Positions 47,622-57,021 are shown, numbered from the stretch's first letter. The stretch: 64,000 nucleotides of DNA from Stutzerimonas azotifigens (GCF_013522725.1 NZ_JAAMRF010000002.1:540470-604469), one strand, 5' to 3'. The notes: generated by a model from the sequence alone, not told the origin. Made by a program: numbers and translations.

Positions 47622-48221
47622 ATGAGCTTCAGCCCCCTGATTCGCCAACTCATCGACGCATTGCGCATCCTGCCCGGCGTCGGCCAGAAGAGTGCCCAGC
47701 GCATGGCGCTGCAAATGCTCGAGCGCGACCGCAGCGGCGGCTTGCGGCTCGCCCAGGCCCTGTCGCGGGCGATGGAAGGCGTGGGTTATTGCCGCCAATG
47801 CCGCACCCTGAGCGAAGACGAGATCTGTCCGCAATGTGCCGACCCTCGGCGTGACGACAGTTTGTTATGCGTGGTGCAGAGCCCGATGGACGTGTTCGCC
47901 GTCGAACAGACCGGTTTTCGAGGCCGCTATTTCGTGCTCAAGGGTCACCTCTCGCCGCTTGATGGGCTGGGCCCTGAGGCCATCGGCATCCCCGAGTTGC
48001 TCGAGCGTGTCGCCAATGCCACGTTCGCCGAAGTGATTCTTGCCACCAATCCAACTGTGGAGGGTGAGGCGACCGCCCATTACATCGCCCAGATGCTCGC
48101 CCCCAAAGGCCTGGCGGTCAGCCGCATCGCGCACGGCGTGCCGCTGGGTGGCGAGCTCGATCTGGTGGACGGTGGCACGCTGGCCCATGCCCTGGCGGGT
48201 CGCAAGCCAATCAGTGTCTAG
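47622..48221 (+). CDS. recR: Recombination mediator RecR
   Basis: A 199-residue DNA repair protein that with RecO loads RecA. It has an N-terminal helix-hairpin-helix ([15 protein letters not shown]), a zinc finger with C57, C60, C69 and C72, and a Toprim domain (about 80-175; [27 protein letters not shown]). ATG 47622 gives the family start [10 protein letters not shown]. The dnaX-ybaB-recR order is widely conserved. Confidence 0.96.
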   Translation: MSFSPLIRQLIDALRILPGVGQKSAQRMALQMLERDRSGGLRLAQALSRAMEGVGYCRQCRTLSEDEICPQCADPRRDDSLLCVVQSPMDVFAVEQTGFRGRYFVLKGHLSPLDGLGPEAIGIPELLERVANATFAEVILATNPTVEGEATAHYIAQMLAPKGLAVSRIAHGVPLGGELDLVDGGTLAHALAGRKPISV

Positions 48222-48247
48222 GGCGCGCTAATACGGCACGTCGTCTT

Positions 48248-48266
48248 GCAATTAATGGCTAATTGC
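48248..48266. promoter_or_regulatory. Inverted repeat 1 upstream of the ABC importer operon
   Basis: GCAATTA at 48248-48254 and TAATTGC at 48260-48266 form a perfect seven-base inverted repeat with a five-base centre, 27 bases after recR. There is no T-run, so it is operator-like and not a terminator. Confidence 0.5.
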
Positions 48267-48304
48267 CGGATCGGATGGATGACGGCCATCAGCTGATTCG
48301 TGTA

Positions 48305-48334
48305 AAGTTATAAGTGCTCTTTAGTATATAACTT
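48305..48334. promoter_or_regulatory. Inverted repeat 2 upstream of the ABC importer operon
   Basis: AAGTTATA at 48305-48312 and TATAACTT at 48327-48334 form a perfect eight-base inverted repeat with a 14-base centre in a conspicuously AT-rich stretch, 63 bases before the first gene. The arms contain -10-like TATAA sequences, so a bound regulator would compete with polymerase. Confidence 0.5.
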
Positions 48335-48396
48335 AAAAGAATATCTTGCATGTTTCCGGTTATATGCGCCGGTCTGCCGATGTTGGAGGTTTGGTA

Positions 48397-49386
48397 ATGA
48401 AAGCTCGGAATTTATTGATCCCCGCGCTGCTGTTGATCAGCGCCTTCGCTCAGGCCCAGGAGAAATTCAAGGTCGGTTATATCCGCGTGATGGACGATGC
48501 CCAAGCCATGGTCGCCCATGAGGCCGGGCTCTATCAGAAGCACGGCTTGGACGTCGAGCTGATCGAGTTCAGTTCGGGTACCGATTTGATCAAGGCCATC
48601 GTCGGCGGCCAGCTCGATACCGGCGTATTGGGCTTCACCAATGCGGTCGCCTGGGCCTCCAAGGGGGCCGACCTCAAGGTCGTCGGCGGCGCGCAGCAGG
48701 GTTATCACTCAATCGTCGCGCGCGAGGCGACCGATATCAAAGAGGTAGCCGACCTCAAGGGTCATAGCCTGGCCTCCCAGAAGGAAGGCAGCACCGCCGA
48801 TACCGTTCTGCGCGGCGTGACCTTCCGCGACGCCAACCTGCAACCGGGTGATGTCAACGTGCTCGGTGTCAGCCCTGCCGTTGCGGTGCAGTCGCTGGTC
48901 TCCGGTCGGGTCGATGCGGCTTTCCTGTTCGAGCCTTATGACCGCATCGCCCAGTTGGTCGCGCCGGTTCGCCAGATCTACGAGATTGGTGAGGTCTGGC
49001 CGTTCCCCTGCATGGTGGTGATCACCTCCGGCGACATTCTCGCCAAGCGCAAGGATGCCGTATGGAAGAGTCTCGATGCGCAGCGCGAGGCAATCGAGAT
49101 GCTGGAAAACCAGCCCGCCGACGCAGCCAAGCTGATCGCCAACTACTTCATCGCCGAACCGACGCTCAAGACGCTGCAACGCGGCGAAGTGCCCCGTGAA
49201 GTGGTGATCGAGGAGGCCATCGCTACCCAGACGTTCAGCCCGAAGCTGGACGCCGATGACCTGGCGCGCATCCAGGAGCTGGCCGATATCCTGCAACAGC
49301 AGGGTTCGCTCAAGACTCGCGACGGCAAGCCGTTCGATACCAGCGCTATCGTCGACCTGTCCTGGCAGCAGGCGCGCGAACTCTGA
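48397..49386 (+). CDS. ABC importer substrate-binding protein (NMT1/SsuA type)
   Basis: A 329-residue protein with a signal peptide (MKARNLLIPALLLISAFAQAQ) and a type II periplasmic binding fold of the nitrate/sulfonate/taurine/pyrimidine-precursor group: AMVAHEAGLYQKHGLDVELIEF, GQLDTGVLGFTNAVAWASKG, DLKGHSLASQKEGSTADTV and VDAAFLFEPYDRIAQL. The ligand cannot be read. ATG 48397 follows TGGAGGT. First gene of a four-gene importer operon with a strong hairpin directly after it. Confidence 0.9.
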   Translation: MKARNLLIPALLLISAFAQAQEKFKVGYIRVMDDAQAMVAHEAGLYQKHGLDVELIEFSSGTDLIKAIVGGQLDTGVLGFTNAVAWASKGADLKVVGGAQQGYHSIVAREATDIKEVADLKGHSLASQKEGSTADTVLRGVTFRDANLQPGDVNVLGVSPAVAVQSLVSGRVDAAFLFEPYDRIAQLVAPVRQIYEIGEVWPFPCMVVITSGDILAKRKDAVWKSLDAQREAIEMLENQPADAAKLIANYFIAEPTLKTLQRGEVPREVVIEEAIATQTFSPKLDADDLARIQELADILQQQGSLKTRDGKPFDTSAIVDLSWQQAREL

Positions 49387-49399
49387 TCATGACGCCATG

Positions 49400-49424
49400 A
49401 CCGCCCGGCCCGGTGCCGGGCGGT
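49400..49424 (+). terminator. Hairpin between binding-protein and ATPase genes
   Basis: ACCGCCCGGC at 49400-49409 pairs perfectly with GCCGGGCGGT at 49415-49424 around a five-base loop, 13 bases after the first gene. It is followed by CGCGTTTCC. In such operons, hairpins after the binding-protein gene protect its mRNA and lower downstream expression. Confidence 0.6.
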
Positions 49425-49464
49425 CGCGTTTCCTGCGCCGCTGCGGCGCTCCGATGGTTTTTGG

Positions 49465-50217
49465 ATGGTTATGCAGCTTAGCTTCGAAGACGTAGACAAG
49501 CGCTTTGGCGAGCTTGAAGTCATCAAGGGCTTCTCCCGCCAGATCGCCCAGGGCGAGCTCGTTGCCCTGGTAGGCCCCTCCGGTTGTGGCAAGTCGACCC
49601 TGCTGCACTTGGTGGCGGGGCTCGAACAGCCCACGGCTGGCCGCGTGCTGGCCGACGGCAAAGCCATTACCGGGCCCAGCCCGCGGCGTACCCTGGTATT
49701 TCAGGAGCATGCGCTTTATCCCTGGCTGTCGCTGCAGGCGAACGTGGCGATGGCGCTGGAACTGCAAGGCGTGGCCAAAAGCCAGGCTTTCGACCAGGCA
49801 AGGAGTTGGCTGGCTCGGGTCAATCTCGTGGGTTTCGAGGATTACTACCCCCACCAGGTATCCGGCGGTATGCGCCAACGCACCGCGCTTGCCCGTGCGT
49901 TCATCGCCAAGCCTGAAGTGCTGTTGCTCGACGAGCCGTTCGGCGCCCTCGATGCGCTGACCCGGATGGCACTGCAGGACGTGCTGGGCGAGCTCATCGA
50001 CGAGCATCGCCCCACGGTGCTGCTGGTGACTCACGATGTTGACGAAGCGCTGTACCTGGCCGATCACATTCTGGTGTTCAGCAATCGTCCGGCGCGGGTC
50101 CTCAAGGCTTTCGATTTCGCCCATTGCGAAAAAAGCCACGACCTGTCCGGCTTTGCCGCCGAGCGCAAGGAAATACTCCAGCTGTTGGGAATCAAGACGG
50201 AGGTCGAGCACCCATGA
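49465..50217 (+). CDS. ABC importer ATP-binding protein
   Basis: A 250-residue ATPase of the nitrate/sulfonate/taurine group: Walker A GPSGCGKST (about 39-47), Q loop VFQEHALYPWL, signature SGGMRQRTALARAF (about 133-146), Walker B VLLLDEPFGALD (about 152-163), H loop LLVTHDVDEAL. ATGs at 49465 and 49471 are both possible. It overlaps the permease gene by 4 bases. Confidence 0.94.
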   Translation: MVMQLSFEDVDKRFGELEVIKGFSRQIAQGELVALVGPSGCGKSTLLHLVAGLEQPTAGRVLADGKAITGPSPRRTLVFQEHALYPWLSLQANVAMALELQGVAKSQAFDQARSWLARVNLVGFEDYYPHQVSGGMRQRTALARAFIAKPEVLLLDEPFGALDALTRMALQDVLGELIDEHRPTVLLVTHDVDEALYLADHILVFSNRPARVLKAFDFAHCEKSHDLSGFAAERKEILQLLGIKTEVEHP

Positions 50218-50987
50218 GTCAACCTCGTCGGCTTACCGGCCCCCGAAAATATCTTGCCGTGCTGCTCGCGGTGCTGTTCATCGCGCTGATCTGGCAGGCG
50301 GCGGCTTGGAGTCTACCCTCGTTCCTGATGCCCGGAATTCCCGCAGTGTTCGCGCGATTGGTCGAGGCGGTGCAGGAGCCCGCGTTCCGTGACGGCCTGC
50401 TAGGCAGTATGAGCCGCCTGGGCAGCGGTTACAGCTTCGCCTTGTTGTTCGGCATCGGCTTCGGGCTGGTCGGTGGCGTGCTGTTTTTCTTCCGCGAGAT
50501 CCTGCGCTCGGCGATCGTCATCCTGCAGTCGATCCCCTCGATCGCCTGGGTGCCGCTGTTTCTTATCGTGATGGGTTTCGGCAACCTGCCGATCATCGTT
50601 GTGGTCGCCCTGGCGGCGTTCTTTCCGATGGCACTGTCGGTGATGAACGCCACCGAGAGCGTACAGCCGGTGCATGTGTCGGCCGCACGAGTGATGGGCG
50701 CGTCTCGCTGGCAATTGCTGCGCCGAGTCTACCTGCCCGCGGTCATGCCGGAGCTGATCACCGGGGCCCAGCTGGCGTTCGGCAACGCCTGGCGTGCGCT
50801 GATCTCGGCGGAGATGCTGATCGGTTTCGGTCAGGGCCTGGGGCGCTCGCTGGCGTATTCGGGCGAGATCGCCGATATGGTGGGTGTGATGATGAATATT
50901 CTGGTCATCGCCATACTCGCAACGCTGATCGATCAGGTCGTGCTGGAAAAATTCAAGCAGCGGATGCTCCGTTACCAATACGTCTGA
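50214..50987 (+). CDS. ABC importer permease
   Basis: A 257-residue membrane protein with about six helices and the EAA loop contacting the ATPase (AARVMGASRWQLLRRVYLPAVMPELITG, about 159-186). It belongs to the SsuC/TauC-type permeases. The ATG at 50214 overlaps the ATPase stop; the upstream part of the open frame is not used. Confidence 0.93.
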   Translation: MSQPRRLTGPRKYLAVLLAVLFIALIWQAAAWSLPSFLMPGIPAVFARLVEAVQEPAFRDGLLGSMSRLGSGYSFALLFGIGFGLVGGVLFFFREILRSAIVILQSIPSIAWVPLFLIVMGFGNLPIIVVVALAAFFPMALSVMNATESVQPVHVSAARVMGASRWQLLRRVYLPAVMPELITGAQLAFGNAWRALISAEMLIGFGQGLGRSLAYSGEIADMVGVMMNILVIAILATLIDQVVLEKFKQRMLRYQYV

Positions 50988-50997
50988 GGCCCGAATC

Positions 50998-51708
50998 ATG
51001 GCTGCTCGGTTGCTTGCGGGGTTGATGCTTGCATGCCTGGCGGCGCCGGTTTCGCTGGCGGCGCCTGCGCTGCAGGTCGCCCTGGCTGGTGACCATCGCG
51101 CGCTACGCGCTAGCACTCAGGACGTAGTGCCCGGCAGTTTCGAGCAGGAACTGGCCGAGCGGTTGGCGGCATCGTTGCAGCGGCCCGTCGCTGTTGGCGA
51201 TAGCGCAGCTGCGGATCTGATCATCGGCCCGCAAGAGCAGGGCGCTATTTTCTACCAGAGCGAGATGGCCGCCCTGACCGCTGCTCAAGGCGGTATCGAG
51301 CGGTGGGATCAACTTCGCGAAAAGCCGTTCTGCGTGACTCAAGGCAGCCCTTATGGTCCGCAGGTGGTGGAACGCTTTGGCGGGCGGATGCGTGAATACC
51401 CCAGCGCTGCCCATGCGTTGATCGGTCTCAAGCTGGGTGAGTGCCAAGCGGTGGTGGATGACAATCGGTTGCTCGCCGACATCGCGCCGCTGCCGGAGTG
51501 GCAACGCTATAACCGGCTATTGCCAGCGTTCGCTGAGGTCGTTGTGACGCTGCGGGCCGCGACCAACGAGGCAGCCTTGCAGACGCAGGTGGGGGAGAGG
51601 CTGGAGACCTGGCGCCGCGACGGTAGCCTCGATCAGCTGATCCAGCACTGGATCGATGAAGTAGCCTTCCAGGCCTACGTCCTGGCCGACACCCTCGACT
51701 GCCACTAA
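50998..51708 (+). CDS. Second periplasmic binding protein of the ABC operon
   Basis: A 236-residue protein with a signal peptide (about 1-22) and the type II binding fold of the amino-acid/SBP_bac_3 kind: an N-terminal lobe (about 25-90), a middle lobe (WDQLREKPFCVTQGSPYGPQVVERFGG, HALIGLKLGECQAVVDDNRLL) and a C-terminal return. It is unrelated in detail to the first binding protein. Ten bases after the permease, it is surely cotranscribed, which is unusual for an importer that already has a binding protein. It may bind a second ligand or act as a sensor. Confidence 0.82.
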   Translation: MAARLLAGLMLACLAAPVSLAAPALQVALAGDHRALRASTQDVVPGSFEQELAERLAASLQRPVAVGDSAAADLIIGPQEQGAIFYQSEMAALTAAQGGIERWDQLREKPFCVTQGSPYGPQVVERFGGRMREYPSAAHALIGLKLGECQAVVDDNRLLADIAPLPEWQRYNRLLPAFAEVVVTLRAATNEAALQTQVGERLETWRRDGSLDQLIQHWIDEVAFQAYVLADTLDCH

Positions 51709-51714
51709 AGCTCG

Positions 51715-52326
51715 TTATTCGCCGTCGCGTGCCCTGATCAGTTCGGCTAATGCCTGTTGCAGCCCCTCGAGATTGAGCGGTGCACGAAGATGGCCGCGCA
51801 ACGTCGCGTCCGGCCCGACTAGGGCGAGATTGCCGCTGTGGCTGACGCTGTAGTTGCCTTGGGTATCGCTTGCCGGCACGAACGGCAGACCCAACCCCCT
51901 GGACAACGTCTGCAGTTGATCCACTTCGCCAGTCAGGCCGAGGAATCCCGCGCGGTAGAAACCCAGGTACTGCTTCAATTGCGCGGGGGTATCGCGAGCC
52001 GGGTCGGCGCTTACCAGGATCACTTGCAGCTGGTCGCGCACATCTGGCTCGAGTTGCGACAGCAAACGGCGGACATCGGCCAGGGTCGTTGGGCAGATAT
52101 CAGGGCAATGGGTAAAGCCGAAGAACAGCAACGACCAGCGTCCCCGCAGCTCTGAAGTGCTGAAGGGCTGATCATCCTGATTGGTCAGGGTGACCTCGGG
52201 CAGGGCCCGCTCGCGCGGCAGCACCAGCAGGTTGGCTTCATCGAGCAGTGCCTGGCGGTCCAGCCCCTGGGCTGCCAGAGGCAGACACAGGGCGCAGCTC
52301 AGAGTCAGGATCAGCGCCTTGCGCAT
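51715..52326 (-). CDS. Sco1/SenC-family copper chaperone
   Basis: A 203-residue exported or lipid-free thioredoxin-fold protein with a signal peptide (about 1-20). Copper-binding cysteines are C74 and C78 in THCPDICPTTL, and the histidine ligand is in VSHSGNLALVGPD. Sco proteins deliver copper to cytochrome oxidases. Its position in the same region as anr and the cbb3 genes fits a role in oxidase assembly. Convergent with the ABC operon. Confidence 0.9.
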   Translation of the reverse strand: MRKALILTLSCALCLPLAAQGLDRQALLDEANLLVLPRERALPEVTLTNQDDQPFSTSELRGRWSLLFFGFTHCPDICPTTLADVRRLLSQLEPDVRDQLQVILVSADPARDTPAQLKQYLGFYRAGFLGLTGEVDQLQTLSRGLGLPFVPASDTQGNYSVSHSGNLALVGPDATLRGHLRAPLNLEGLQQALAELIRARDGE

Positions 52327-52369
52327 GGTGAATGGCTTCCGGGGATGAGGAGCTGCGCCGAGCGCGGGC

Positions 52370-52918
52370 TCAGCGATCGTCCAGGGCGAACGCGGTCAGG
52401 GTAAAGGTCGGTATGCCGGCGTCCTGCAACTTGCGCGAGCCGTCCAGCTCCGGCAGGTCGATGATCGCGGCCGCTTCGTGGATGCGGGCGCCCATTCGCC
52501 TGACCAGCTGGGCCGCGGCGAGCAGGGTACCGCCGGTGGCGATCAGGTCGTCGAACATCAGGATCGAGTCGCCTTCGCAGAGGCTGTCGGCGTGGACTTC
52601 CAGATAGGCTTCGCCGTATTCGGTGCAGTAGGACGCTGACAGCACGTCGGCAGGCAACTTGCCCTGCTTGCGGAACAGGATCAGCGGCTTGTTCAGCTCA
52701 TAGGCGATGATCGAGCCGATCAGGAAGCCGCGTGCATCCAAGGCGCCGATATGGCTGAAGTCGGCCTCCACGTAGCGCTGGATGAAACTGTCGGCGACCA
52801 TGCGCAGCGCGCGCGGCGATTGGAACAGCGGGGTGATGTCGCGGAATACCACGCCGGGCTTGGGAAAGTCCGGCACCGGGCGGATCAGGGTCTTGATACT
52901 GAATTCGTCGAATATCAT
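52370..52918 (-). CDS. apt: Adenine phosphoribosyltransferase Apt
   Basis: A 182-residue purine salvage enzyme converting adenine and PRPP to AMP. Motifs: [18 protein letters not shown] (about 16-33), [15 protein letters not shown], and the PRPP loop [21 protein letters not shown] (about 122-142). Encoded one base after anr on the same strand, so probably cotranscribed with it. Confidence 0.95.
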   Translation of the reverse strand: MIFDEFSIKTLIRPVPDFPKPGVVFRDITPLFQSPRALRMVADSFIQRYVEADFSHIGALDARGFLIGSIIAYELNKPLILFRKQGKLPADVLSASYCTEYGEAYLEVHADSLCEGDSILMFDDLIATGGTLLAAAQLVRRMGARIHEAAAIIDLPELDGSRKLQDAGIPTFTLTAFALDDR

Positions 52919-52919
52919 C

Positions 52920-53654
52920 TCAGAGATCCATGTTGCCGCCGGCCAGTGCGCAGAGGCCGATGGAGTCCACTATCCGGACTTCCTTGCCTTCGGCTTCGAT
53001 CAGGCCGTTTTGCTGGAAGCGTGTAAAGACTCGCGAGACCGTTTCCACGGCCAAGCCGAGGTAGTTGCCGATCTCGTTGCGCGACATCGACAGGCGGAAC
53101 TGGCTCGCCGAGAAGCCACGAGCGGTGAAACGCGCCGAGAGGTTCACCAGGAAGGTGGCGATGCGCTCGTCGGCGGTCTTTTTCGAGAGCAGCAACATCA
53201 TCTGCTGATCGTCCCGAATCTCGCGACTCATGATGCGCATCAGCTGCCGGCGCAGCTGGGGCAGGGCGACGCTGAGCTCATCGAGGCGTTCGAAAGGTAT
53301 TTCGCAGACCGAGGTGGTCTCCAGCGCCTGCGCCGTGACCGGATAGGCTTCGGTATCCATGCCGGACAGGCCGACCAGCTCGCTCGGCAGGTGGAAGCCG
53401 GTGATCTGCTCTTCGCCATTGTCAGTCACGCTGAAGGTGCGCAGGGCGCCTGAGCGGACCGCGAACACCGAATTGAAGGTGTCGCCCTGGCGGAACAGCG
53501 TTTCGCCTTTTTTCAGCGGACGCCCGCGCTTGACGATCTCGTCGAGTGCATCCATGTCCTGCATGTTCAGCGAGAGGGGCAGGCAAAGACCGGAAAGGCT
53601 GCAATCTTTGCAGTTCACCTGTCTTTGCGCGCGGGCGTTGATCGGCTCGGCCAT
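52920..53654 (-). CDS. anr: Anaerobic regulator Anr (FNR family)
   Basis: A 244-residue oxygen-sensing Crp/Fnr regulator. The cysteines expected to hold the [4Fe-4S] cluster are C15, C18, C24 and C117. After the cyclic-nucleotide-type barrel (about 30-150) and dimer helix (about 150-175) comes the winged helix (about 190-235), in which [21 protein letters not shown] carries the E-SR recognition residues for TTGAT half-sites. It controls microaerobic and denitrification genes in Pseudomonas. Located between hemN and apt. Confidence 0.96.
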   Translation of the reverse strand: MAEPINARAQRQVNCKDCSLSGLCLPLSLNMQDMDALDEIVKRGRPLKKGETLFRQGDTFNSVFAVRSGALRTFSVTDNGEEQITGFHLPSELVGLSGMDTEAYPVTAQALETTSVCEIPFERLDELSVALPQLRRQLMRIMSREIRDDQQMMLLLSKKTADERIATFLVNLSARFTARGFSASQFRLSMSRNEIGNYLGLAVETVSRVFTRFQQNGLIEAEGKEVRIVDSIGLCALAGGNMDL

Positions 53655-53662
53655 CGTTGCGT

Positions 53663-53700
53663 CCTGGGTACATGCGAGTGGTTTGTAAGGTTAACCCAGG
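53663..53700 (-). other. Hairpin in the anr leader
   Basis: CCTGGGT at 53663-53669 and ACCCAGG at 53694-53700 are perfect complements 24 bases apart, ending 9 bases before the anr ATG, in the gap after hemN. They could form a leader structure covering the ribosome binding site or help end the hemN transcript. Confidence 0.35.
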
Positions 53701-53749
53701 CAGGGGATGGAGCCAACCGAGCCGGTGTCGCATGCGCGGCACCCGATGA

Positions 53750-55132
53750 TCAGATCACTCGCGAATAACGCTGTGTCGTTTGTTGCGGCAGGTAGTGGTC
53801 GAAGGCCATGCAGACTACGCGTACCAGCAGGCGACCGGCAGGCAGGACCGAGATCAGCTGTTCGTCCAGGGTGATCAGGCCATCGTCGCTCATCTGTACC
53901 AGCAAGGGCCAGGCATCCTGGAAGTAGGTCTGAAAATCGATCCCGTGGCGGCGCCCGAGTTGGGTATGGTCGAGTTCGAAGTCGCAGATCAGGCGGCGAA
54001 TCACGTCGCGGCGGATACGGTCGTCGTCGTTGCAGTGCAGGCCGCGCTGCGTGGCGAGCTGGTCGTGCTCGAGCTGCTGTTGATAGGTGTTGAGGTCGCT
54101 GCTGTTCTGGCAGTAGAGGTCACCTATCTGGCTGATCGCCGAGACGCCCAGGCCGATCAGGTCGCAATGGCCATGGGTGGTGTAACCCTGGAAGTTGCGC
54201 TGCAGAGTGCCGTCTTCCTGGGCGACGGCCAGCTCGTCATCGGGCAGGGCGAAATGGTCCATGCCGATGTAGCGGTAGCCCGCTTCGGTCAGCTGCTCGA
54301 TGCTGTGCTTGAGCATGTGCAGTTTGTCCGATGGGGTCGGCAGATCGTGGGTATTGATCCGCCGTTGCGGCATGAAACGCTCCGGCAGGTGGGCATAGTT
54401 GAAGAGCGAAAGCCGGTCCGGCTGCAGCTTGATGATGGCCTCCACCGTGCTGGCGAAGCGGTCCGGCGTCTGCAGGGGCAGGCCATAGATCAGGTCTATG
54501 TTAACTGACTTGAACTGCAGCGTGCGCGCGGCCTCGACGATGGCCTGGGTCTCCTCCAGGCTCTGCATGCGGTTGATCGCCCGCTGCACCTGCGGATCGA
54601 GGTCCTGCACGCCCAGGCTGACGCGATTGAAGCCCAGTTCGCGAAGCAGGCCCATGGTCGGCCAGTCCGCTTCGCGTGGGTCGATCTCGATGCTGTAGTC
54701 GCCTGCGCCGTCTTCCAGCAGGTTGAAATGCCGGCGTAGGAGGGACATCACCCGGCGCAGCTCGTCATGGTTGAGAAAGGTCGGAGTGCCGCCGCCGAAA
54801 TGCAGTTGCTCGACGAGCTGCCCGGGGCCGACGTGGGCGGCGACCAGTTCGATCTCCCGTTCCAAACGATCCAGGTAGATCTGGGCGCGACTGCGGTCCT
54901 TGGTGATGACCTTGTTGCAGGCGCAGTAGTAGCAGATGTTGGCGCAGAACGGGATGTGCACGTAGAGCGATAGCGGCCGGTTGGCCTTGCGGCTGTCACG
55001 CAACGCGTGCAACAGGTCGAACGAGCCGATGTTGCCATTGAACTGGACGGCCGTCGGATATGAGGTATAGCGAGGGCCGGCCTGATCGTAGCGGCGGATC
55101 AGATCGATATCCCAATGAATGACGTCTAGCAT
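53750..55132 (-). CDS. hemN: Oxygen-independent coproporphyrinogen III oxidase HemN
   Basis: A 460-residue radical SAM enzyme making protoporphyrinogen without oxygen. The cluster cysteines are C63, C67 and C70 in PFCANICYYCACNK; the unusual fourth Cys (C72) right after is as in HemN. SAM-binding GGGTPTFL follows near residue 113. ATG 55132 (MLDVIHWDID) is the family start; the open frame runs 22 codons further. An ANR box lies 60 bases upstream. Confidence 0.96.
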   Translation of the reverse strand: MLDVIHWDIDLIRRYDQAGPRYTSYPTAVQFNGNIGSFDLLHALRDSRKANRPLSLYVHIPFCANICYYCACNKVITKDRSRAQIYLDRLEREIELVAAHVGPGQLVEQLHFGGGTPTFLNHDELRRVMSLLRRHFNLLEDGAGDYSIEIDPREADWPTMGLLRELGFNRVSLGVQDLDPQVQRAINRMQSLEETQAIVEAARTLQFKSVNIDLIYGLPLQTPDRFASTVEAIIKLQPDRLSLFNYAHLPERFMPQRRINTHDLPTPSDKLHMLKHSIEQLTEAGYRYIGMDHFALPDDELAVAQEDGTLQRNFQGYTTHGHCDLIGLGVSAISQIGDLYCQNSSDLNTYQQQLEHDQLATQRGLHCNDDDRIRRDVIRRLICDFELDHTQLGRRHGIDFQTYFQDAWPLLVQMSDDGLITLDEQLISVLPAGRLLVRVVCMAFDHYLPQQTTQRYSRVI

Positions 55133-55191
55133 GATGGCACCCCGGCAAAACAGCGATGGGCCGATTCTAGGGGCCGCCCCGGCCGTGCGAC

Positions 55192-55205
55192 TTGACATGA
55201 ATCAA
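55192..55205 (-). promoter_or_regulatory. ANR/FNR box upstream of hemN
   Basis: TTGAC-ATGA-ATCAA, read from the plus strand, matches TTGAT-N4-ATCAA in nine of ten positions. Its centre is about 66 bases before the hemN ATG, so a promoter with the box near -41.5 would start transcription about 25 bases before the gene. Anr is encoded immediately downstream of hemN. Confidence 0.75.
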
Positions 55206-55379
55206 GCAAGGCCGGAGGCCGGGTACCGGCGGTCGCCACCGGACCTGCATTTTCCGTGAGTCCTCGTTGTCCAATTCCCGAGACGCCGCCGCTCTGCCGC
55301 GCTGTTTACCCCGCGCCAGCGGTGCAGTATTTTCCCTCTGTCCCAAATACCCGGCCCAAGGCCCCAGGAGGAACCACCG

Positions 55380-56207
55380 ATGCATAGCCGTCAGCCTGAA
55401 ATTGCCGCAGCACTGAAGGTTTGCGCACCCTTTGACGGCCCTGCCTCGATCCAGGCGGAAATAGACCGGCGCGTGGCATTCATTCAGCAGTGCCTGAGAG
55501 TCTCGGGGATGAAAACCCTGGTGCTCGGGATCAGCGGCGGTGTCGATTCGACGACCGCCGGGATGCTGGCGCAGCGTGCCGTCGAGGGGATGCGCGCGGC
55601 GGGCGAGGGGGACGACTACCGGTTCATCGCGGTGCGCCTGCCGTATCAGGTCCAGCACGACGAGCACGAGGCGCAGCTGGCGATCGACACCATCAAGCCA
55701 GACGAATGCCATACGGTGAATATCGGTACGGCGGTGCTGGGGCTCGCCAAGGCGACCGAAGCGCTGGAAGCGCTCACGCCTGAAAAACGCGATTTCGTGC
55801 TGGGCAACGTCAAGGCGCGGATGCGCATGGTGGCCCAGTACACCATCGCCAATGCGAGGCAAGGGCTGGTCATCGGTACCGATCATGCCGCCGAGGCGGT
55901 GATGGGATTCTTCACCAAGTTCGGTGATGGCGCTTGTGACCTCACGCCGCTGACCGGTCTGGTCAAGCATCAGGTCCGCGAAGTCGCCGCCGCCCTGGGT
56001 GCGCCGCAGCAACTGGTGCAGAAGGTGCCAACCGCCGATCTGGAAGAGCTCACCCCCGGCAAGCCGGACGAGGATGCCCACGGCGTTACCTACCAGGACA
56101 TCGATGCCTTCCTGCAAGGCAAGGATGTACCGGATGCTATCGCGCAGACCATCGTCGATACCTACGACAAGACGGCGCACAAGCGCGAGCTGCCCAAGGA
56201 GCCGTAA
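55380..56207 (+). CDS. nadE: NH3-dependent NAD+ synthetase NadE
   Basis: A 275-residue ATP-pyrophosphatase that amidates deamido-NAD. The P-loop is S52-G-G-V-D-S57, the second conserved segment [23 protein letters not shown] spells its central region ([15 protein letters not shown]), followed by [18 protein letters not shown] and a [13 protein letters not shown] site ([17 protein letters not shown]). Lacks a glutaminase domain. The AGGAGG ribosome binding site is strong. Confidence 0.95.
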   Translation: MHSRQPEIAAALKVCAPFDGPASIQAEIDRRVAFIQQCLRVSGMKTLVLGISGGVDSTTAGMLAQRAVEGMRAAGEGDDYRFIAVRLPYQVQHDEHEAQLAIDTIKPDECHTVNIGTAVLGLAKATEALEALTPEKRDFVLGNVKARMRMVAQYTIANARQGLVIGTDHAAEAVMGFFTKFGDGACDLTPLTGLVKHQVREVAAALGAPQQLVQKVPTADLEELTPGKPDEDAHGVTYQDIDAFLQGKDVPDAIAQTIVDTYDKTAHKRELPKEP

Positions 56208-56286
56208 GGCCAGCGGCCGCCTCTCGCCTGAGCACGGTGGCCATGTGTCGTTGTCTCGACCGCAGCAGGGCGACTCCTCGCCGCTG

Positions 56287-57021
56287 TCAGTGGTGGTGAT
56301 ATTCGCTGGTGGGTGCCTGATCGCCTGTTGCCGGCGCGCCGTGACCCATCAGCCAGTGCTGGTGTGGTCCGGGTAGCGTCCAGAGGCCGAACAGCATCAC
56401 CAGCACACCGCCGGCCATCCGGACGCGCCGCTTGCGCAGCACCGCCATCAGGCGTTCGGCGGCCAATCCGGTCGCCAGCAGCACCGGCCAGGTGCCGATA
56501 CCGAACGCAAGCATCAGCAATGCGCTTTCCCAGGCGTCGCCCTGGCTGGCTGACCACAGCAGCGTGCTGTAGACCAGGCCGCAGGGCAGCCAGCCCCACA
56601 GGGCGCCGAGTAGCAATGCACGAGGAAGGGTTTTGACGGGCATCAATCGACTGGCCACCGGTCGCAGGTGCTTCCACAGGCCTCGGCCCAGCGCTTCGAT
56701 ACGGGTCAGACCGCTCCACCAGCCGGCCAGGTACAGCCCCATCGCGATGAGCAGAAGCGCTGCCACGACCCGCATGGCCGTCGATGCCGGGCTATTGGAA
56801 ACCGCCCAGCCGGCCAGACCGACCAGCAGCCCGGCGGCGGTGTAGCTGAGTACACGGCCGAGGTTGTAGCCCACCAGCAGGCGCAACCGCCTGCTGCGCT
56901 GCTCGGCCGGTATGCCCAGGGTCAGGGCGCCCATCAGACCTCCGCACATGCCCAGGCAGTGACCGCCGCCGAGCAGGCCGAGTACGAATGCCGAGATCAG
57001 CAGGGGGAACAGTTCAATCAC
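56287..57021 (-). CDS. TauE/SafE-family membrane protein linked to cbb3 assembly
   Basis: A 244-residue protein with about six hydrophobic helices. The first carries GGGHC22LGMC26GG, a metal- or thiol-type pair, and the second half has GALWGWLPCGLVYSTL. The C-terminal tail is His-rich (GPHQHWLMGHG, ending EYHHH). It is annotated widely as a sulfite exporter but sits in the cco assembly operon, so metal (copper) handling is a reasonable inference. The start is GTG at 57021, inside the end of ccoS; the longer frame (to 57126) is rejected. Confidence 0.85.
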   Translation of the reverse strand: MIELFPLLISAFVLGLLGGGHCLGMCGGLMGALTLGIPAEQRSRRLRLLVGYNLGRVLSYTAAGLLVGLAGWAVSNSPASTAMRVVAALLLIAMGLYLAGWWSGLTRIEALGRGLWKHLRPVASRLMPVKTLPRALLLGALWGWLPCGLVYSTLLWSASQGDAWESALLMLAFGIGTWPVLLATGLAAERLMAVLRKRRVRMAGGVLVMLFGLWTLPGPHQHWLMGHGAPATGDQAPTSEYHHH

